A stretch of DNA of 14,782 bases from Darwinibacter acetoxidans_A (GTDB lineage: Bacteria; Bacillota; Limnochordia; Darwinibacteriales; Darwinibacteriaceae), in contig JBHGWS010000099.1 in assembly GCA_041936745.1 (NCBI GenBank), positions 1-14,782 on the forward strand. The letters are read 5' to 3'. The notes beneath the pieces are model-generated. The model was given only the letters and a program-made list of their open reading frames with translations, was not told the DNA's origin and made no database searches. The translations under genes were made by a program, and so were the position numbers. Positions 6,125 through 14,165 of this stretch are shown piece by piece. How positions within the stretch are numbered: the stretch's first letter is position 1; the number at the start of each line of letters is the position of its first letter.

Positions 6125-6772
6125 ATGCCTGGCGATCTTTATTTTTCTTACGGGACTACTGAAACAGACTATTTGAAGGCCCAAGACAGCAAACTTGGAG
6201 CAGCGATTGAACGCATCGGCCACATTAAACGGCCCGTCAACCCCGATATTTACGCTTCATTGGTAAGATCCGTTGTGGGACAGCAAATCTCCACTAAAGC
6301 CCAGGCAACCGTCTGGGGCCGCATGCGGGAACGTTTTCAACCTTTTACCCCGCAGGCGGTTGGAGCCGTTTCCGCGGCGGAACTGCAGGCCTGCGGCATC
6401 TCAATGCGCAAAGCAGTTTATATTAAGGAAATGACCCAGGCAGTTTTAAATAAAGAAATCGACCTTTTAGCGCTGGAAGACATGCCTGACGATGAGGTCT
6501 GCCGGGAATTGACCAAGCTGCGGGGCATTGGCATTTGGACAGCGGAAATGCTTTTAACCTTTTCACTGCAGAGGCCTGATGTTGTCAGTTACAGCGATTT
6601 GGCCATCAGAAGAGGCTTAAGAATGCTTTATGGCCATAAAAAGCTGACACGCCCGCTTTTTGAGAAGTACCGGAAGCGCTATTCCCCTTACGGCACGGTG
6701 GCCAGCCTCTATTTGTGGGCCGTGGCCGGCGGCGCTCTGCCCGAACTTAAAGACCCTGCCAAGGAGGAATAA
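6125..6772 (+). CDS. alkA: DNA-3-methyladenine glycosylase II (AlkA/HhH-GPD family)
   Basis: Base-excision repair glycosylase that removes alkylated bases such as 3-methyladenine, leaving an abasic site; 215 aa, cytoplasmic. It holds the catalytic HhH-GPD fold but lacks the extra N-terminal domain of E. coli AlkA, like the shorter bacterial forms. The helix-hairpin-helix is KLRGIGIWTAEM (131-142), and the catalytic Asp is D158 in DVVSYSDLAIRRG. The early motif SLVRSVVGQQIS (45-56) is also typical. ATG start with GGAG about 8 nt upstream. The next plus-strand gene is an alkyltransferase homologue, which supports a role in alkylation damage. The symbol is by family; the substrate range is not proven. 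Confidence 0.88.
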   Translation: MPGDLYFSYGTTETDYLKAQDSKLGAAIERIGHIKRPVNPDIYASLVRSVVGQQISTKAQATVWGRMRERFQPFTPQAVGAVSAAELQACGISMRKAVYIKEMTQAVLNKEIDLLALEDMPDDEVCRELTKLRGIGIWTAEMLLTFSLQRPDVVSYSDLAIRRGLRMLYGHKKLTRPLFEKYRKRYSPYGTVASLYLWAVAGGALPELKDPAKEE

Positions 6773-6783
6773 GCGCTTCTAGA

Positions 6784-6800
6784 CACCCTTTAGCAGGGTG
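6784..6800 (+). terminator. Weak hairpin after the alkA-like gene
   Basis: CACCCT (6784-6789) pairs with AGGGTG (6795-6800) around a 5-nt loop, 11 nt after the stop codon. The T run starts 14 nt later and is not adjacent, so this may be only a partial terminator and the next gene may be read from the same transcript. Confidence 0.4.
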
Positions 6801-6920
6801 CTTTAATGCCTCATTTTTCCCCAAACATGTTGGATATTCCGCAAATTTTCAACTACTGCAGGGAATACAAAGGCAGCATGTCAGCCGGAGCTGCGCAAGG
6901 GCCTGCGGGACGTGACTAAA

Positions 6921-6926
6921 AGGAGG
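6921..6926 (+). promoter_or_regulatory. Strong ribosome binding site facing an ATA codon
   Basis: AGGAGG (in AAAAGGAGGAG) lies 8 nt before ATA at 6935-6937. That ATA is the first sense codon after an in-frame TAA (6932-6934) of the alkyltransferase-like reading frame. No ATG, GTG or TTG in that frame occurs at a normal distance. Either ATA is used as the start, or an ATG was lost here. Confidence 0.6.
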
Positions 6927-6961
6927 AGCCCTAAATAGACAGACTGGAGATTGCTCAGTTT

Positions 6962-7447
6962 TTGGAAACAGGCCAACTGAATTTTACTTTCACTTCCCGC
7001 GGCTTGAAATATTTGAGTCTGAAAAGCGGCAGCGGCGAAGAAACCATTGATTTAACCAGAGAGTGTGGTTTGGGAAACGAAAGTGCAGCAGCGGCCTTGG
7101 TCCTGCGGGAAACAGCAAATTTTCTTAAAACGGGAAAACACAAGATGGTTATTGATCTGGCAAAATTTACGGACTTTCAAAAATCGGTCTTTAAAAAAGT
7201 GCTGGAAATTGAGCCGGGCGAAATCACAACCTACGGTGCCCTTGCCGCAGCTGTGGGAAATCCCCAAGCGGCCAGGGCCGTTGGCCTGGCAGTCAGCAAA
7301 AACCCCGTTTCTTATTTCATCCCCACCCACCGCCTACTGCCCCAAAAAGGCCTTGGGCACTGCAGGAGCGGTACCGGTTTTTTAAGAGAAAAGTTATTGG
7401 CCCACGAAGGGCACGATCTTACAGCTTTAACAAACGCGCCAAGATAG
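6962..7447 (+). CDS. Cys-less O6-alkylguanine-DNA alkyltransferase homologue
   Basis: Homologue of Ogt/MGMT, which take an alkyl group from O6-alkylguanine onto a Cys. It has an N-terminal beta domain (about 1-70) and the DNA-binding domain (about 72-155): VFKKVLEIEPGEITTYG with the conserved Tyr, GNPQAARAVG with the base-flipping Arg, NPVSYFIPTHR, and a late FLREKLLAHEG. The active-site PCHR is PTHR here (T122), so it cannot act by the normal mechanism. Known alkyltransferase-like (ATL) proteins carry Trp or Ala at this site and flag lesions for nucleotide excision repair, so a damage-sensing role is inferred. Cys134 lies nearby, but not in the motif. The start given is TTG at 6962; the ribosome site at 6921-6926 instead points to ATA at 6935, adding nine residues. 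It follows the alkA-like gene. Confidence 0.8.
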   Translation: METGQLNFTFTSRGLKYLSLKSGSGEETIDLTRECGLGNESAAAALVLRETANFLKTGKHKMVIDLAKFTDFQKSVFKKVLEIEPGEITTYGALAAAVGNPQAARAVGLAVSKNPVSYFIPTHRLLPQKGLGHCRSGTGFLREKLLAHEGHDLTALTNAPR

Positions 7448-7536
7448 CAAACAGTAAAAAAGGTTGGCCCCAAAGCCGAGCCTGCGGGACAAAGGAAAAC
7501 CAAATGCGGAAAAATGATTAGATTGCAGCTTAAGCC

Positions 7537-7565
7537 TTTCCATTAACTTCCGTTTCTGCTATAAT
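7537..7565 (+). promoter_or_regulatory. Extended -10 promoter of the diguanylate cyclase gene
   Basis: TTTCCA (7537-7542), 17 bp, then a perfect TATAAT (7560-7565) preceded by TGC, so an extended -10 (TGnTATAAT). The start point would be near 7572, about 16 nt before the ATG at 7588. Confidence 0.78.
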
Positions 7566-7587
7566 AATTATAAATATTATTAATCGA

Positions 7588-9303
7588 ATGGATGCGGGGG
7601 TTGGGGTGAACACTTTTAAAATAAAAACAGTTGTTTTATGGGTTGCTATTGGCACTTTGACTGCAGTCGGCGCTCTGCCGGTTCAAGCGGAAATATCTTT
7701 AAGCCAAGAGGAAAAAGACTATCTTACCCAAGTGGGCGTTATTCGGGCGACCGGTTTGCATGGGGCCGCGCCCATCCAGTATCGAAACAGCCGAGGTGAA
7801 ATAAAAGGTATCTCACTGAGCCTACTGGAGTGGATCTCTGATTTGACAGGCCTTACCTTCGACTACAATTTATATGATTCCATTTCCGAGGCGGTGGAAA
7901 ATGATCCCCACATTGCAATGGGCCTGCCTCCCAACTATGCAGGCGATACGCCTTTATCCCTCCCCTATTTGAAATCGGAAACCATTCTCTTTATTAATTC
8001 TTCAGTTGATGCAGCGGATCTTGCAGGTAAAACCTATGCAGCTGTGCGGGGCAGCCCCCTGCCGGCAGGTATCAAGGAAGAGCACTCCGTCTATTTCGAT
8101 ACAAGGGAAGAAGCGCTTTTGGCCGTGGAAAACGGCAAAGCGGACTACGGCTACGGTAATGCCTACTCCATCGCCTTCTATACCCTGCAGAACAACTACA
8201 AAAACATTATTACCATCCCCATAGAAAAAGAAGCCCGGGAGTATTCTATCGGCTTTTTGCGCGATGACAAAATACTGGCGTCGATTATAAATAAGGCAAT
8301 TGCCTCAATTGACGAACGACAGATGCAGGCTTTAATTTTGGATGTTACATCACAGATCGAACGGAAAATTACCCTGCCTGAGGTTTTGGAAACCTATGGC
8401 GGCGAAATATTTCTGGCGGTAACACTGATCATCGCTATTTTAACGCTGAGCGTAGTGTTTAGTTACCGCACCAATAAACAGCTGCAGATCCAAAACCAAA
8501 GATACGAAATGCTGTCGGAGATCTCCAATGAATATATCTACGAATACTCCGCCCGAAACAGGAAGTTTAAACTGTCGGGAAAACTGGGGCGGCTGGCCGA
8601 TGAAAGCGCCGTTAAAGAGAAATTGAAAGCGGCGCTCTTTGATAAGAGGTACCCCAACGGGCAGTCAACGATTCGCCTTACGTTGGATAACGGCGAAACA
8701 GCGGTCTTTAAATCGATCAGTTCGCCAATTTACGATGAAAACAAAAAGCTCCACTCAATAGTGGGTAAACTCATCGATCAAAGCGAAGAAACGGCGGAAA
8801 AAGAAAGGCTGTTGCAGAGGTCCCAAAAAGACGGCTTAACCGGCCTTTATAACGCACTGACGACCAAAGAGATGGTCGAACAAAGGCTGCAGGAAAAGAA
8901 AGAAAACGAAATTGACGCTTTTCTGCTGCTGGATCTGGATAAACTGAAGTCCATTAACGATACTTACGGCCACTTAAAAGGAAACGAAATCCTACAACTG
9001 ACAGCCAAAACCCTTAAGCGAATTTTTCGAGAAACGGACATTATCGGCCGGGTTGGCGGCGATGAATTTGTTGTTTATCTAAGCAACATACCTACAGCCC
9101 GGGGCGTGCGGGACAGATGTGAACGGGTACACGAAACTCTAAGGCGGCTGAGCGGCGGTGTTCCCGCCGCTTCCACCAGTATCGGTGCAACCATAATCCC
9201 CGGGCCGGGCCGCCATTACGAAGAAGTCTTCGCCGAAGCGGATTTAGCCCTCTACGAGGCCAAGGATAAACCGCAAAAGGGAATTGTAATTTTCGGCGAG
9301 TAA
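7588..9303 (+). CDS. Membrane diguanylate cyclase with solute-binding sensor domain
   Basis: Makes cyclic di-GMP from two GTP, probably in response to a small ligand outside the membrane; 571 aa. Order: signal sequence (about 1-34, ending VQA), SBP_bac_3-like domain (about 35-265), one membrane segment (about 274-295), a PAS-like linker (about 300-405) and a GGDEF domain (about 408-571). The domain opens with DGLTGLYN (415), has DLDKLKSINDTYGH, and an intact GGDEF signature (490-494). RETD at 481-484 lies five residues before it, the spacing of the inhibitory I-site, so feedback by cyclic di-GMP is likely. The ATG at 7588 lacks a ribosome site; GTG at 7606, after GGGGGTTGGG, would begin MNTFKIK and is a reasonable alternative. 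Its own promoter and terminator suggest a single-gene unit. The ligand is unknown. Confidence 0.9.
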   Translation: MDAGVGVNTFKIKTVVLWVAIGTLTAVGALPVQAEISLSQEEKDYLTQVGVIRATGLHGAAPIQYRNSRGEIKGISLSLLEWISDLTGLTFDYNLYDSISEAVENDPHIAMGLPPNYAGDTPLSLPYLKSETILFINSSVDAADLAGKTYAAVRGSPLPAGIKEEHSVYFDTREEALLAVENGKADYGYGNAYSIAFYTLQNNYKNIITIPIEKEAREYSIGFLRDDKILASIINKAIASIDERQMQALILDVTSQIERKITLPEVLETYGGEIFLAVTLIIAILTLSVVFSYRTNKQLQIQNQRYEMLSEISNEYIYEYSARNRKFKLSGKLGRLADESAVKEKLKAALFDKRYPNGQSTIRLTLDNGETAVFKSISSPIYDENKKLHSIVGKLIDQSEETAEKERLLQRSQKDGLTGLYNALTTKEMVEQRLQEKKENEIDAFLLLDLDKLKSINDTYGHLKGNEILQLTAKTLKRIFRETDIIGRVGGDEFVVYLSNIPTARGVRDRCERVHETLRRLSGGVPAASTSIGATIIPGPGRHYEEVFAEADLALYEAKDKPQKGIVIFGE

Positions 9304-9307
9304 ACAA

Positions 9308-9341
9308 CCGCGCACGCCAAAGCGGGCGGCCTTTCTTATTT
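9308..9341 (+). terminator. Possible terminator of the diguanylate cyclase gene
   Basis: CCGC at 9308 pairs with GCGG at 9326-9329, and the inner CGC/GCG closes a CAAA loop, with two single-base bulges. CTTTCTTATTTT follows. It starts 5 nt after the stop codon. Confidence 0.5.
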
Positions 9342-9507
9342 TGTCATTCCTATGCAGGCTCTTTTTTTAAAGTACTGTTTTCCAGCGCGCCCGTCAGCAC
9401 CGAACATAGCTGATCCGGCACAGCCGAACCCCTGCCTTCCCGGATTGCCCGCAGACGCGAATACCCACACCAGGACAGGTATGGCTGAAAATAAAAATCC
9501 CAATTAC

Positions 9508-9545
9508 AGAAAAAGGCAAGGCAGCCGCAAATACTGCAGCTGCCT
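9508..9545 (-). terminator. Intrinsic terminator of the hexosaminidase gene
   Basis: On the minus strand AGGCAGC (9545-9539) pairs with GCTGCCT (9525-9519) around a 13-nt loop, followed by TGCCTTTTT. It starts about 24 nt after the stop codon. The remaining 9346-9500 between the two convergent genes shows no gene that can be supported. Confidence 0.75.
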
Positions 9546-9568
9546 CGAATTTCTTGTAGCTTTACCGC

Positions 9569-11041
9569 TTACTGCCAATCAATCTGCGGCGAGCGGTAAA
9601 AGTTTACTTTCATCTTTTCCAGGCTTGGGCCGTGCGCAGCAAGGCGCCTGCGGTATTCTTCCCAACTCCGCCCCTTGCGGGGTGACCAGCCTATTTCCGC
9701 CTGGCCCAGAATGCGGGGAAAATACATGTATTCAATGTCCTCCAGCGTCCGAATGGTTTCGGCCCAAAGAGGAGCCTCCACTCCCACGATCTTTTCTGCC
9801 GAAACACCCCCGCCTATCTCCGTGGGCTCCCAATTATAAGCGTCTTCAACTTCGATTAAGCCTGCCCAATCCAGGCCTAAAGAAGTGGATGCATTATATT
9901 TCATATCTAAATAAGTGTGGTAAGACGGTGACATAATTATTTTAACATCCTGAGCCGCCGCCACGGCCGCATCGTTATTGCGCTGCCAAATCTGGACGAT
10001 TGAACCGGGCTGAAGCGGTACGCGGCTGATTTCACCCCAGCCGACCAGAGTTTTGTCTAAAGCAGCAACGATGGGCTGCAGACGGGACATAAAGTAAGCG
10101 TAATCTTCTGCTGTCGTTGATAAAGCTTCGTCCCCTCCCACATGCAGATAAGGCCCGGGGGTGATTTTGGCAATTTCCGTAAGGACATCCGTCACAAAGC
10201 GGTAAGTGATTTCTTTGTGGACGGCAAGCGAACTGAGGCCGACTTTAATGTCATTGTATAAAGGCACCGCCTGACCGTCTTCGTTCAACTCCGGATAAGA
10301 CGCTAAAGCGGCAAAGGTATGGCCCGGCAGATCGATCTCGGGCACTATAGTTATCTGGCGGCTTTTGGCATACCGGACAATTTCACTGTAATCTTCCTGC
10401 GTATAAAAGCCGGGTCGCCCGCCTTTCACCGCACTGTTACCCCCGTGGGCTGTTAAATTGGGCCACTTTTTGATTTCAATCCGCCAACCCTGGTCATCAG
10501 TAAGGTGGAGGTGCAGCCTATTTATTTTATAGCAGGCCAAAAGATCTATAAGCCTTTTTACTTCCTCCACTGTAAAAAAACTCCTGGCCACATCCAGCAT
10601 GGCCCCCCGCCAGCTGAAACGGGGATAGTCTCGGATAATCACAGCCCGGACAGCCCATTTTTCGCCTCGGGTTTCTAAAAGCTGCCTCATCGTCTGTGCG
10701 CCGTAGAATAAACCGGCGGCCCTGTTAGCGGCGAGAGAAACATTCTCAGACTCAACCTGCAGCGAATAGCCTTCTTTGCCCAAGGAGGGGTCTTCATCTT
10801 CTATAGTTAGATAAATGCCGCGGCCAGAATCCGGGCCTCCTGCTTGGGCAATTTCCGGGCGGTGGCCTGTAATCTCAGCCAAAAGCCCCGCCAAATATTC
10901 CCCAACCCGCCGCACCGCCTCGTTTTTGGAAGATAAAAGAATTTTTGTCTGCGGAGTTAAGAAAAAGGAACCTTCTTTTTCCTGCACAAAAGCGGGCTTC
11001 GGGATTAGGCGCTCCGCGGGCGATAAAGTATTGCTCTGCAT
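9569..11041 (-). CDS. Beta-N-acetylhexosaminidase, glycoside hydrolase family 20
   Basis: Removes terminal N-acetylglucosamine or N-acetylgalactosamine from beta-linked glycans by substrate-assisted catalysis; 490 aa. A GH20b-like N-terminal domain (about 10-135) precedes the TIM-barrel domain (about 140-470). Visible motifs: WRGAMLDVARSFF, LHLHLTDDQGWRIEI, IVPEIDLPGHT, and the catalytic Asp-Glu pair in HVGGDEA (D304, E305); later Trp-rich stretches (LVGWGE, QIWQR, PLWAET) line the sugar pocket. The C-terminus NFYRSPQIDWQ is normal. ATG start with GGGGGAG about 5 nt upstream. No signal peptide can be found and no in-frame upstream start adds one, so it is predicted to be cytoplasmic, perhaps acting on imported chitin or peptidoglycan fragments. 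Single gene, convergent with the cyclase gene and divergent from tldD. Confidence 0.93.
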   Translation of the reverse strand: MQSNTLSPAERLIPKPAFVQEKEGSFFLTPQTKILLSSKNEAVRRVGEYLAGLLAEITGHRPEIAQAGGPDSGRGIYLTIEDEDPSLGKEGYSLQVESENVSLAANRAAGLFYGAQTMRQLLETRGEKWAVRAVIIRDYPRFSWRGAMLDVARSFFTVEEVKRLIDLLACYKINRLHLHLTDDQGWRIEIKKWPNLTAHGGNSAVKGGRPGFYTQEDYSEIVRYAKSRQITIVPEIDLPGHTFAALASYPELNEDGQAVPLYNDIKVGLSSLAVHKEITYRFVTDVLTEIAKITPGPYLHVGGDEALSTTAEDYAYFMSRLQPIVAALDKTLVGWGEISRVPLQPGSIVQIWQRNNDAAVAAAQDVKIIMSPSYHTYLDMKYNASTSLGLDWAGLIEVEDAYNWEPTEIGGGVSAEKIVGVEAPLWAETIRTLEDIEYMYFPRILGQAEIGWSPRKGRSWEEYRRRLAAHGPSLEKMKVNFYRSPQIDWQ

Positions 11042-11193
11042 TAAATCTCCCCCATTCTATTTTACAAAAAGATAAGATTACCATTCTTAGATAGTTCCGT
11101 TTTAAACCTCGATTTCCTTCAGTATTGGTAGGCCTTTCCAAAAACCGCGCCGATTATCTGCAGGCCGGGCGGGGAAAGGGCGCCAAGTTCTCT

Positions 11194-11221
11194 TTCGCAC
11201 CTAATATTCTTATGCTATACT
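11194..11221 (+). promoter_or_regulatory. Promoter of tldD-tldE
   Basis: TTCGCA (11194-11199), 16 bp, TATACT (11216-11221) preceded by TGC, so an extended -10. The ATG of tldD follows about 25 bp later, with AAAGGGGGA between. The 204-bp gap is shared with the divergent hexosaminidase gene, for which no clear promoter was seen. Confidence 0.68.
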
Positions 11222-11245
11222 TTAAACAATGAAAGGGGGATTTTA

Positions 11246-12619
11246 ATGATTTTAAAGGACATGAAACAATACTTACCCCTCCTGGCCCAATACACTGAAC
11301 TGCGCAGCCAGGAGAACCGCACCTTGCACATAGCCTATGTCCAAGGTAATCTGGTCCGCAACGTTAAAAACTCGGCCAGCGGTATCAGCGCCAGGGTTTA
11401 TCAGGGCGGCGGCTGGGGCTTTGCTTCCTCGCCGGATCGGCGTGATGTGAAAGCGGTCATTGACACGGCTGCTGCCAATGCAGCATTTTTAGATGCCCGT
11501 GAAAACAAAGGAATGGCACCCTTCGCACCGGATAAACCCGTGGTAGAGAAAAGTTTCGGCACCAGAAAGCCGCGCCTGACTCAGAAAGAGATCATGGATT
11601 TCACGCGGGAAATCGATGATTACATCAAGGTCAAATTTCCGGAACTAAGCAGCCGGCGTGTGAACTTGAACTGCTTGGATATGGAAAAAACCTTGATTAC
11701 ATCAGATGGGGCATCGCTTTATTCTCTTTTGCCCCGCACTACATTTACAGTCACTTTGTCTCTGGATAAAAACGGTGAGCCTGTTGAAGTCTACGGTTTA
11801 GCCGGCGGCCTAGGCCATTTTGAAGACCACTTTAAAGAGCCGAAAGATATTTACCCCTTGGTAGATGAGCTCTATGAGCATCTGGTTAAAAAGAGCGAAG
11901 GTGTTTACGCCGAGGCCGGTTTAAAGGAATGCATTCTCGATGCTAACCTGGCGGGCATTTTAGCCCACGAAGCCATCGGCCACACCACCGAAGCGGATCT
12001 CGTAATGGGCGGTTCCGTTGCCGGCGATTATTTAGGCAAACAGGCGGCAAGCCCCCTTGTAACGTTGGTGGACTTTGCCCACACCTGTAACGGGCAGGAC
12101 TGCCCCATGCCCATTTATATCGATGATGAAGGGACAGAGGCAGAAGATGTAGTCATTATCGATGAGGGCATCTTAAAACGCTATATGCACAATAAAGAGA
12201 GTGCCAGGCACTTTAACACAAAACCCACCGGCAACGCCAGGGCTTATCAATACTACGATGAGCCGCTGATCCGAATGCGGAACACCGCTATTTTGCCCGG
12301 GGAAAGTAAACTTGAAGAGATGATCGCCTCGATCGAAGACGGCTACTATCTAATTAGGGCGAGCAACGGCCAAGCGGACACAACCAGTGAGTTTATGTTC
12401 GGTGTAGTCTTAGGTTACGAGATCAAAAACGGCAAGCTGGGCCGAGCCATCAAAGATACCACCATTTCCGGCGTCGCCTTCGAAGTACTGCAGAACGTCA
12501 CTATGGTCAGCGATGATATGATCTGGTCCAATGCGGGCATGTGCGGTAAAAAGCAGGCGATCCCCGTAGGAATGGGCGGGCCTGCCATTAAGACAAAGAT
12601 TACGATAGGGGGTAGATAG
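11246..12619 (+). CDS. tldD: Metalloprotease TldD
   Basis: Catalytic zinc subunit of the cytoplasmic TldD/TldE heterodimeric protease, which in enterobacteria trims unfolded peptides, the microcin B17 leader and CcdA. 457 aa, normal length. The zinc motif HEAIGH is at 241-246, followed by TTEAD where TldD proteins usually have a Glu-containing helix. The C-terminal MCGKKQAIPVG carries the conserved Cys (C433) known as the third protein zinc ligand. The N-terminal part (about 20-215) is the substrate-channel domain. ATG start with a strong ribosome site (AAAGGGGGA). The partner gene starts 1 nt after the stop codon. The natural substrate here is unknown. Confidence 0.94.
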   Translation: MILKDMKQYLPLLAQYTELRSQENRTLHIAYVQGNLVRNVKNSASGISARVYQGGGWGFASSPDRRDVKAVIDTAAANAAFLDARENKGMAPFAPDKPVVEKSFGTRKPRLTQKEIMDFTREIDDYIKVKFPELSSRRVNLNCLDMEKTLITSDGASLYSLLPRTTFTVTLSLDKNGEPVEVYGLAGGLGHFEDHFKEPKDIYPLVDELYEHLVKKSEGVYAEAGLKECILDANLAGILAHEAIGHTTEADLVMGGSVAGDYLGKQAASPLVTLVDFAHTCNGQDCPMPIYIDDEGTEAEDVVIIDEGILKRYMHNKESARHFNTKPTGNARAYQYYDEPLIRMRNTAILPGESKLEEMIASIEDGYYLIRASNGQADTTSEFMFGVVLGYEIKNGKLGRAIKDTTISGVAFEVLQNVTMVSDDMIWSNAGMCGKKQAIPVGMGGPAIKTKITIGGR

Positions 12620-12620
12620 C

Positions 12621-13910
12621 ATGAAGGCAGCTTTAGACTACTGCGCAAAAACACTGCGCAAGAAAAACGTTGATAAATTCCAATGCTCCCTGAAAACCAC
12701 AAGCCAGCATGAGATGAACCTGGAAGGCACCGAATTTTCTTTAATCCGCACCACAAAGGACAACACCTTGGACATCAGCGTAATTAAGGCTAACCGCAAG
12801 GGAAGCATTTCTTTGAACCGCTTAGACAAAGAAGCGATTGACGAAGCCGCGGACGCGGCTGTAGAGCTTGCGGCAGCTTCCAACCCGGACCCGGACTACG
12901 ATATTTCACCCAAACAAAAGGCGCAGAGATTCAGCACGGGTCCCAAAGACGCTGCCGCGGAGCGCATGTATGAACTTCTGAAAGAGTACAGCACGCAAGT
13001 TGCCCGGCTTTATCCGGCCGTTAAACTTATGGAGACTATTTTTATCCACAAACAGACAAACCAACACTTGATCAACTCCAACGGCGTGGACTTCACCGCC
13101 GACCAGGGAGTCTATACTTTTTCTTCTGTTTTTTCTTCCAAAGACGGCGCTAAAACCACCTCCTTCAATTACACTGGCTTTGCCATGGAGGAACTTGCTG
13201 CACCGCTTTTGCAGCGGGGGGCTTTGGATTCTCTGCTGCGCCAATCGGTGGAGCATTTAGAAGCCAAACCGCTGGCAGGTAAGTTTACCGGCGACATAAT
13301 CTTAACGCCTGATTGCCTAACGAGCATTCTCTATTTCTACAGCCACATTTTTTTGGGCGATCAAGCCCTGATTGCAAAAACAAGCCCCTTTCGGGATAAA
13401 TTGGGCCAAGGCGTCGCCCATGAAAAATTAACACTGGCGGCCAAACCAACTTCCCCCCAGATAGCCGACGGCTACTTCATCACCTCCGACGGCTTCGCTG
13501 CAGAAGACGTCACCTTCATCGACCGAGGCATCCTCAAAAGCTTTATGTTGAGCCAATACGGCTCGAAAAAGACGGGCTTCGAGAGAGCGAAAAACCAAGG
13601 CGGCTGTTGGGTTGTTGAACCGGGCGATACCGATTTTGAAAAACTGATCGCCCAAATTGAGCGGGGGGTTCTTGTAGCCAGGTATTCCGGCGGAGTCCCC
13701 AGCCCTAACGGCGATTTTTCCGGTGTGGCCAAAAACAGTTATTACATTGAAAACGGCAAGATCAAACACCCAGTTACAGAAACTATGATTGCAGGCAATT
13801 TAGCGGAGATCTTTAGAAACATTAAGGGCATCTCAAGGCAGCGCATCAACTACGGCACGAGCATCCTCCCTTACATTCTAACGGAAGGTGTGACAATTTC
13901 CGGTAAGTAA
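12621..13910 (+). CDS. tldE: TldE/PmbA, partner subunit of TldD
   Basis: Non-catalytic partner that completes the substrate channel of the TldD/TldE protease; 429 aa, normal length. It shares the fold of TldD but has no HExxxH; the matching region reads LTPDCLTSILYFYSHIFLGD. Family marks include ITSDGFAAEDVTFIDRG, FMLSQYGSKKTG, and the C-terminal SGGVPSPNGDFSG with a following GKIKHPVTETMIAGN. ATG start 1 nt after tldD, with a GGGGGT ribosome site inside the tldD end, so the two are coupled. Ends just before a strong bidirectional terminator. Also known as pmbA. Confidence 0.93.
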   Translation: MKAALDYCAKTLRKKNVDKFQCSLKTTSQHEMNLEGTEFSLIRTTKDNTLDISVIKANRKGSISLNRLDKEAIDEAADAAVELAAASNPDPDYDISPKQKAQRFSTGPKDAAAERMYELLKEYSTQVARLYPAVKLMETIFIHKQTNQHLINSNGVDFTADQGVYTFSSVFSSKDGAKTTSFNYTGFAMEELAAPLLQRGALDSLLRQSVEHLEAKPLAGKFTGDIILTPDCLTSILYFYSHIFLGDQALIAKTSPFRDKLGQGVAHEKLTLAAKPTSPQIADGYFITSDGFAAEDVTFIDRGILKSFMLSQYGSKKTGFERAKNQGGCWVVEPGDTDFEKLIAQIERGVLVARYSGGVPSPNGDFSGVAKNSYYIENGKIKHPVTETMIAGNLAEIFRNIKGISRQRINYGTSILPYILTEGVTISGK

Positions 13911-13916
13911 ACATAC

Positions 13917-13943
13917 AAAAACCCGCGGCCTGCCGCGGGTTTT
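13917..13943. terminator. Strong bidirectional terminator after tldE
   Basis: AAAACCCGCGG and CCGCGGGTTTT form a near-perfect stem with a 4-nt loop CCTG, 7 nt after the tldE stop. A residues on the left and T residues on the right make it usable on both strands. Confidence 0.9.
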
Positions 13944-14165
13944 ACCTACTCAATCTCAGCACAGCGAAGGTACCGTCTTTCACTTTGTTGCCTAAAATCT
14001 TTTTAAAACCATTATTCTTCGTACCGCTCGATTTGGGCTGCCAAAGGAAAAAGGCGGCCGCAGTCAAAAATATTTTAAAAAAGAACGGCCGTTTTTTAAG
14101 AGTTAGATTGAAAACAAGGCGAAACAGAGTAAAAAAAGAGTGTTTTAAATTCTTTTTACCCGGCC

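Noticed and set aside
6827..6919. 30-codon frame between alkA and the alkyltransferase homologue
   Set aside because: ATG start but no ribosome site, no recognisable composition, and it may occur by chance in a 190-bp gap. It holds nothing that extends either neighbour.
9352..9936. 194-residue plus-strand open frame
   Set aside because: It overlaps the end of the hexosaminidase gene and its terminator on the other strand and has shadow-type composition.
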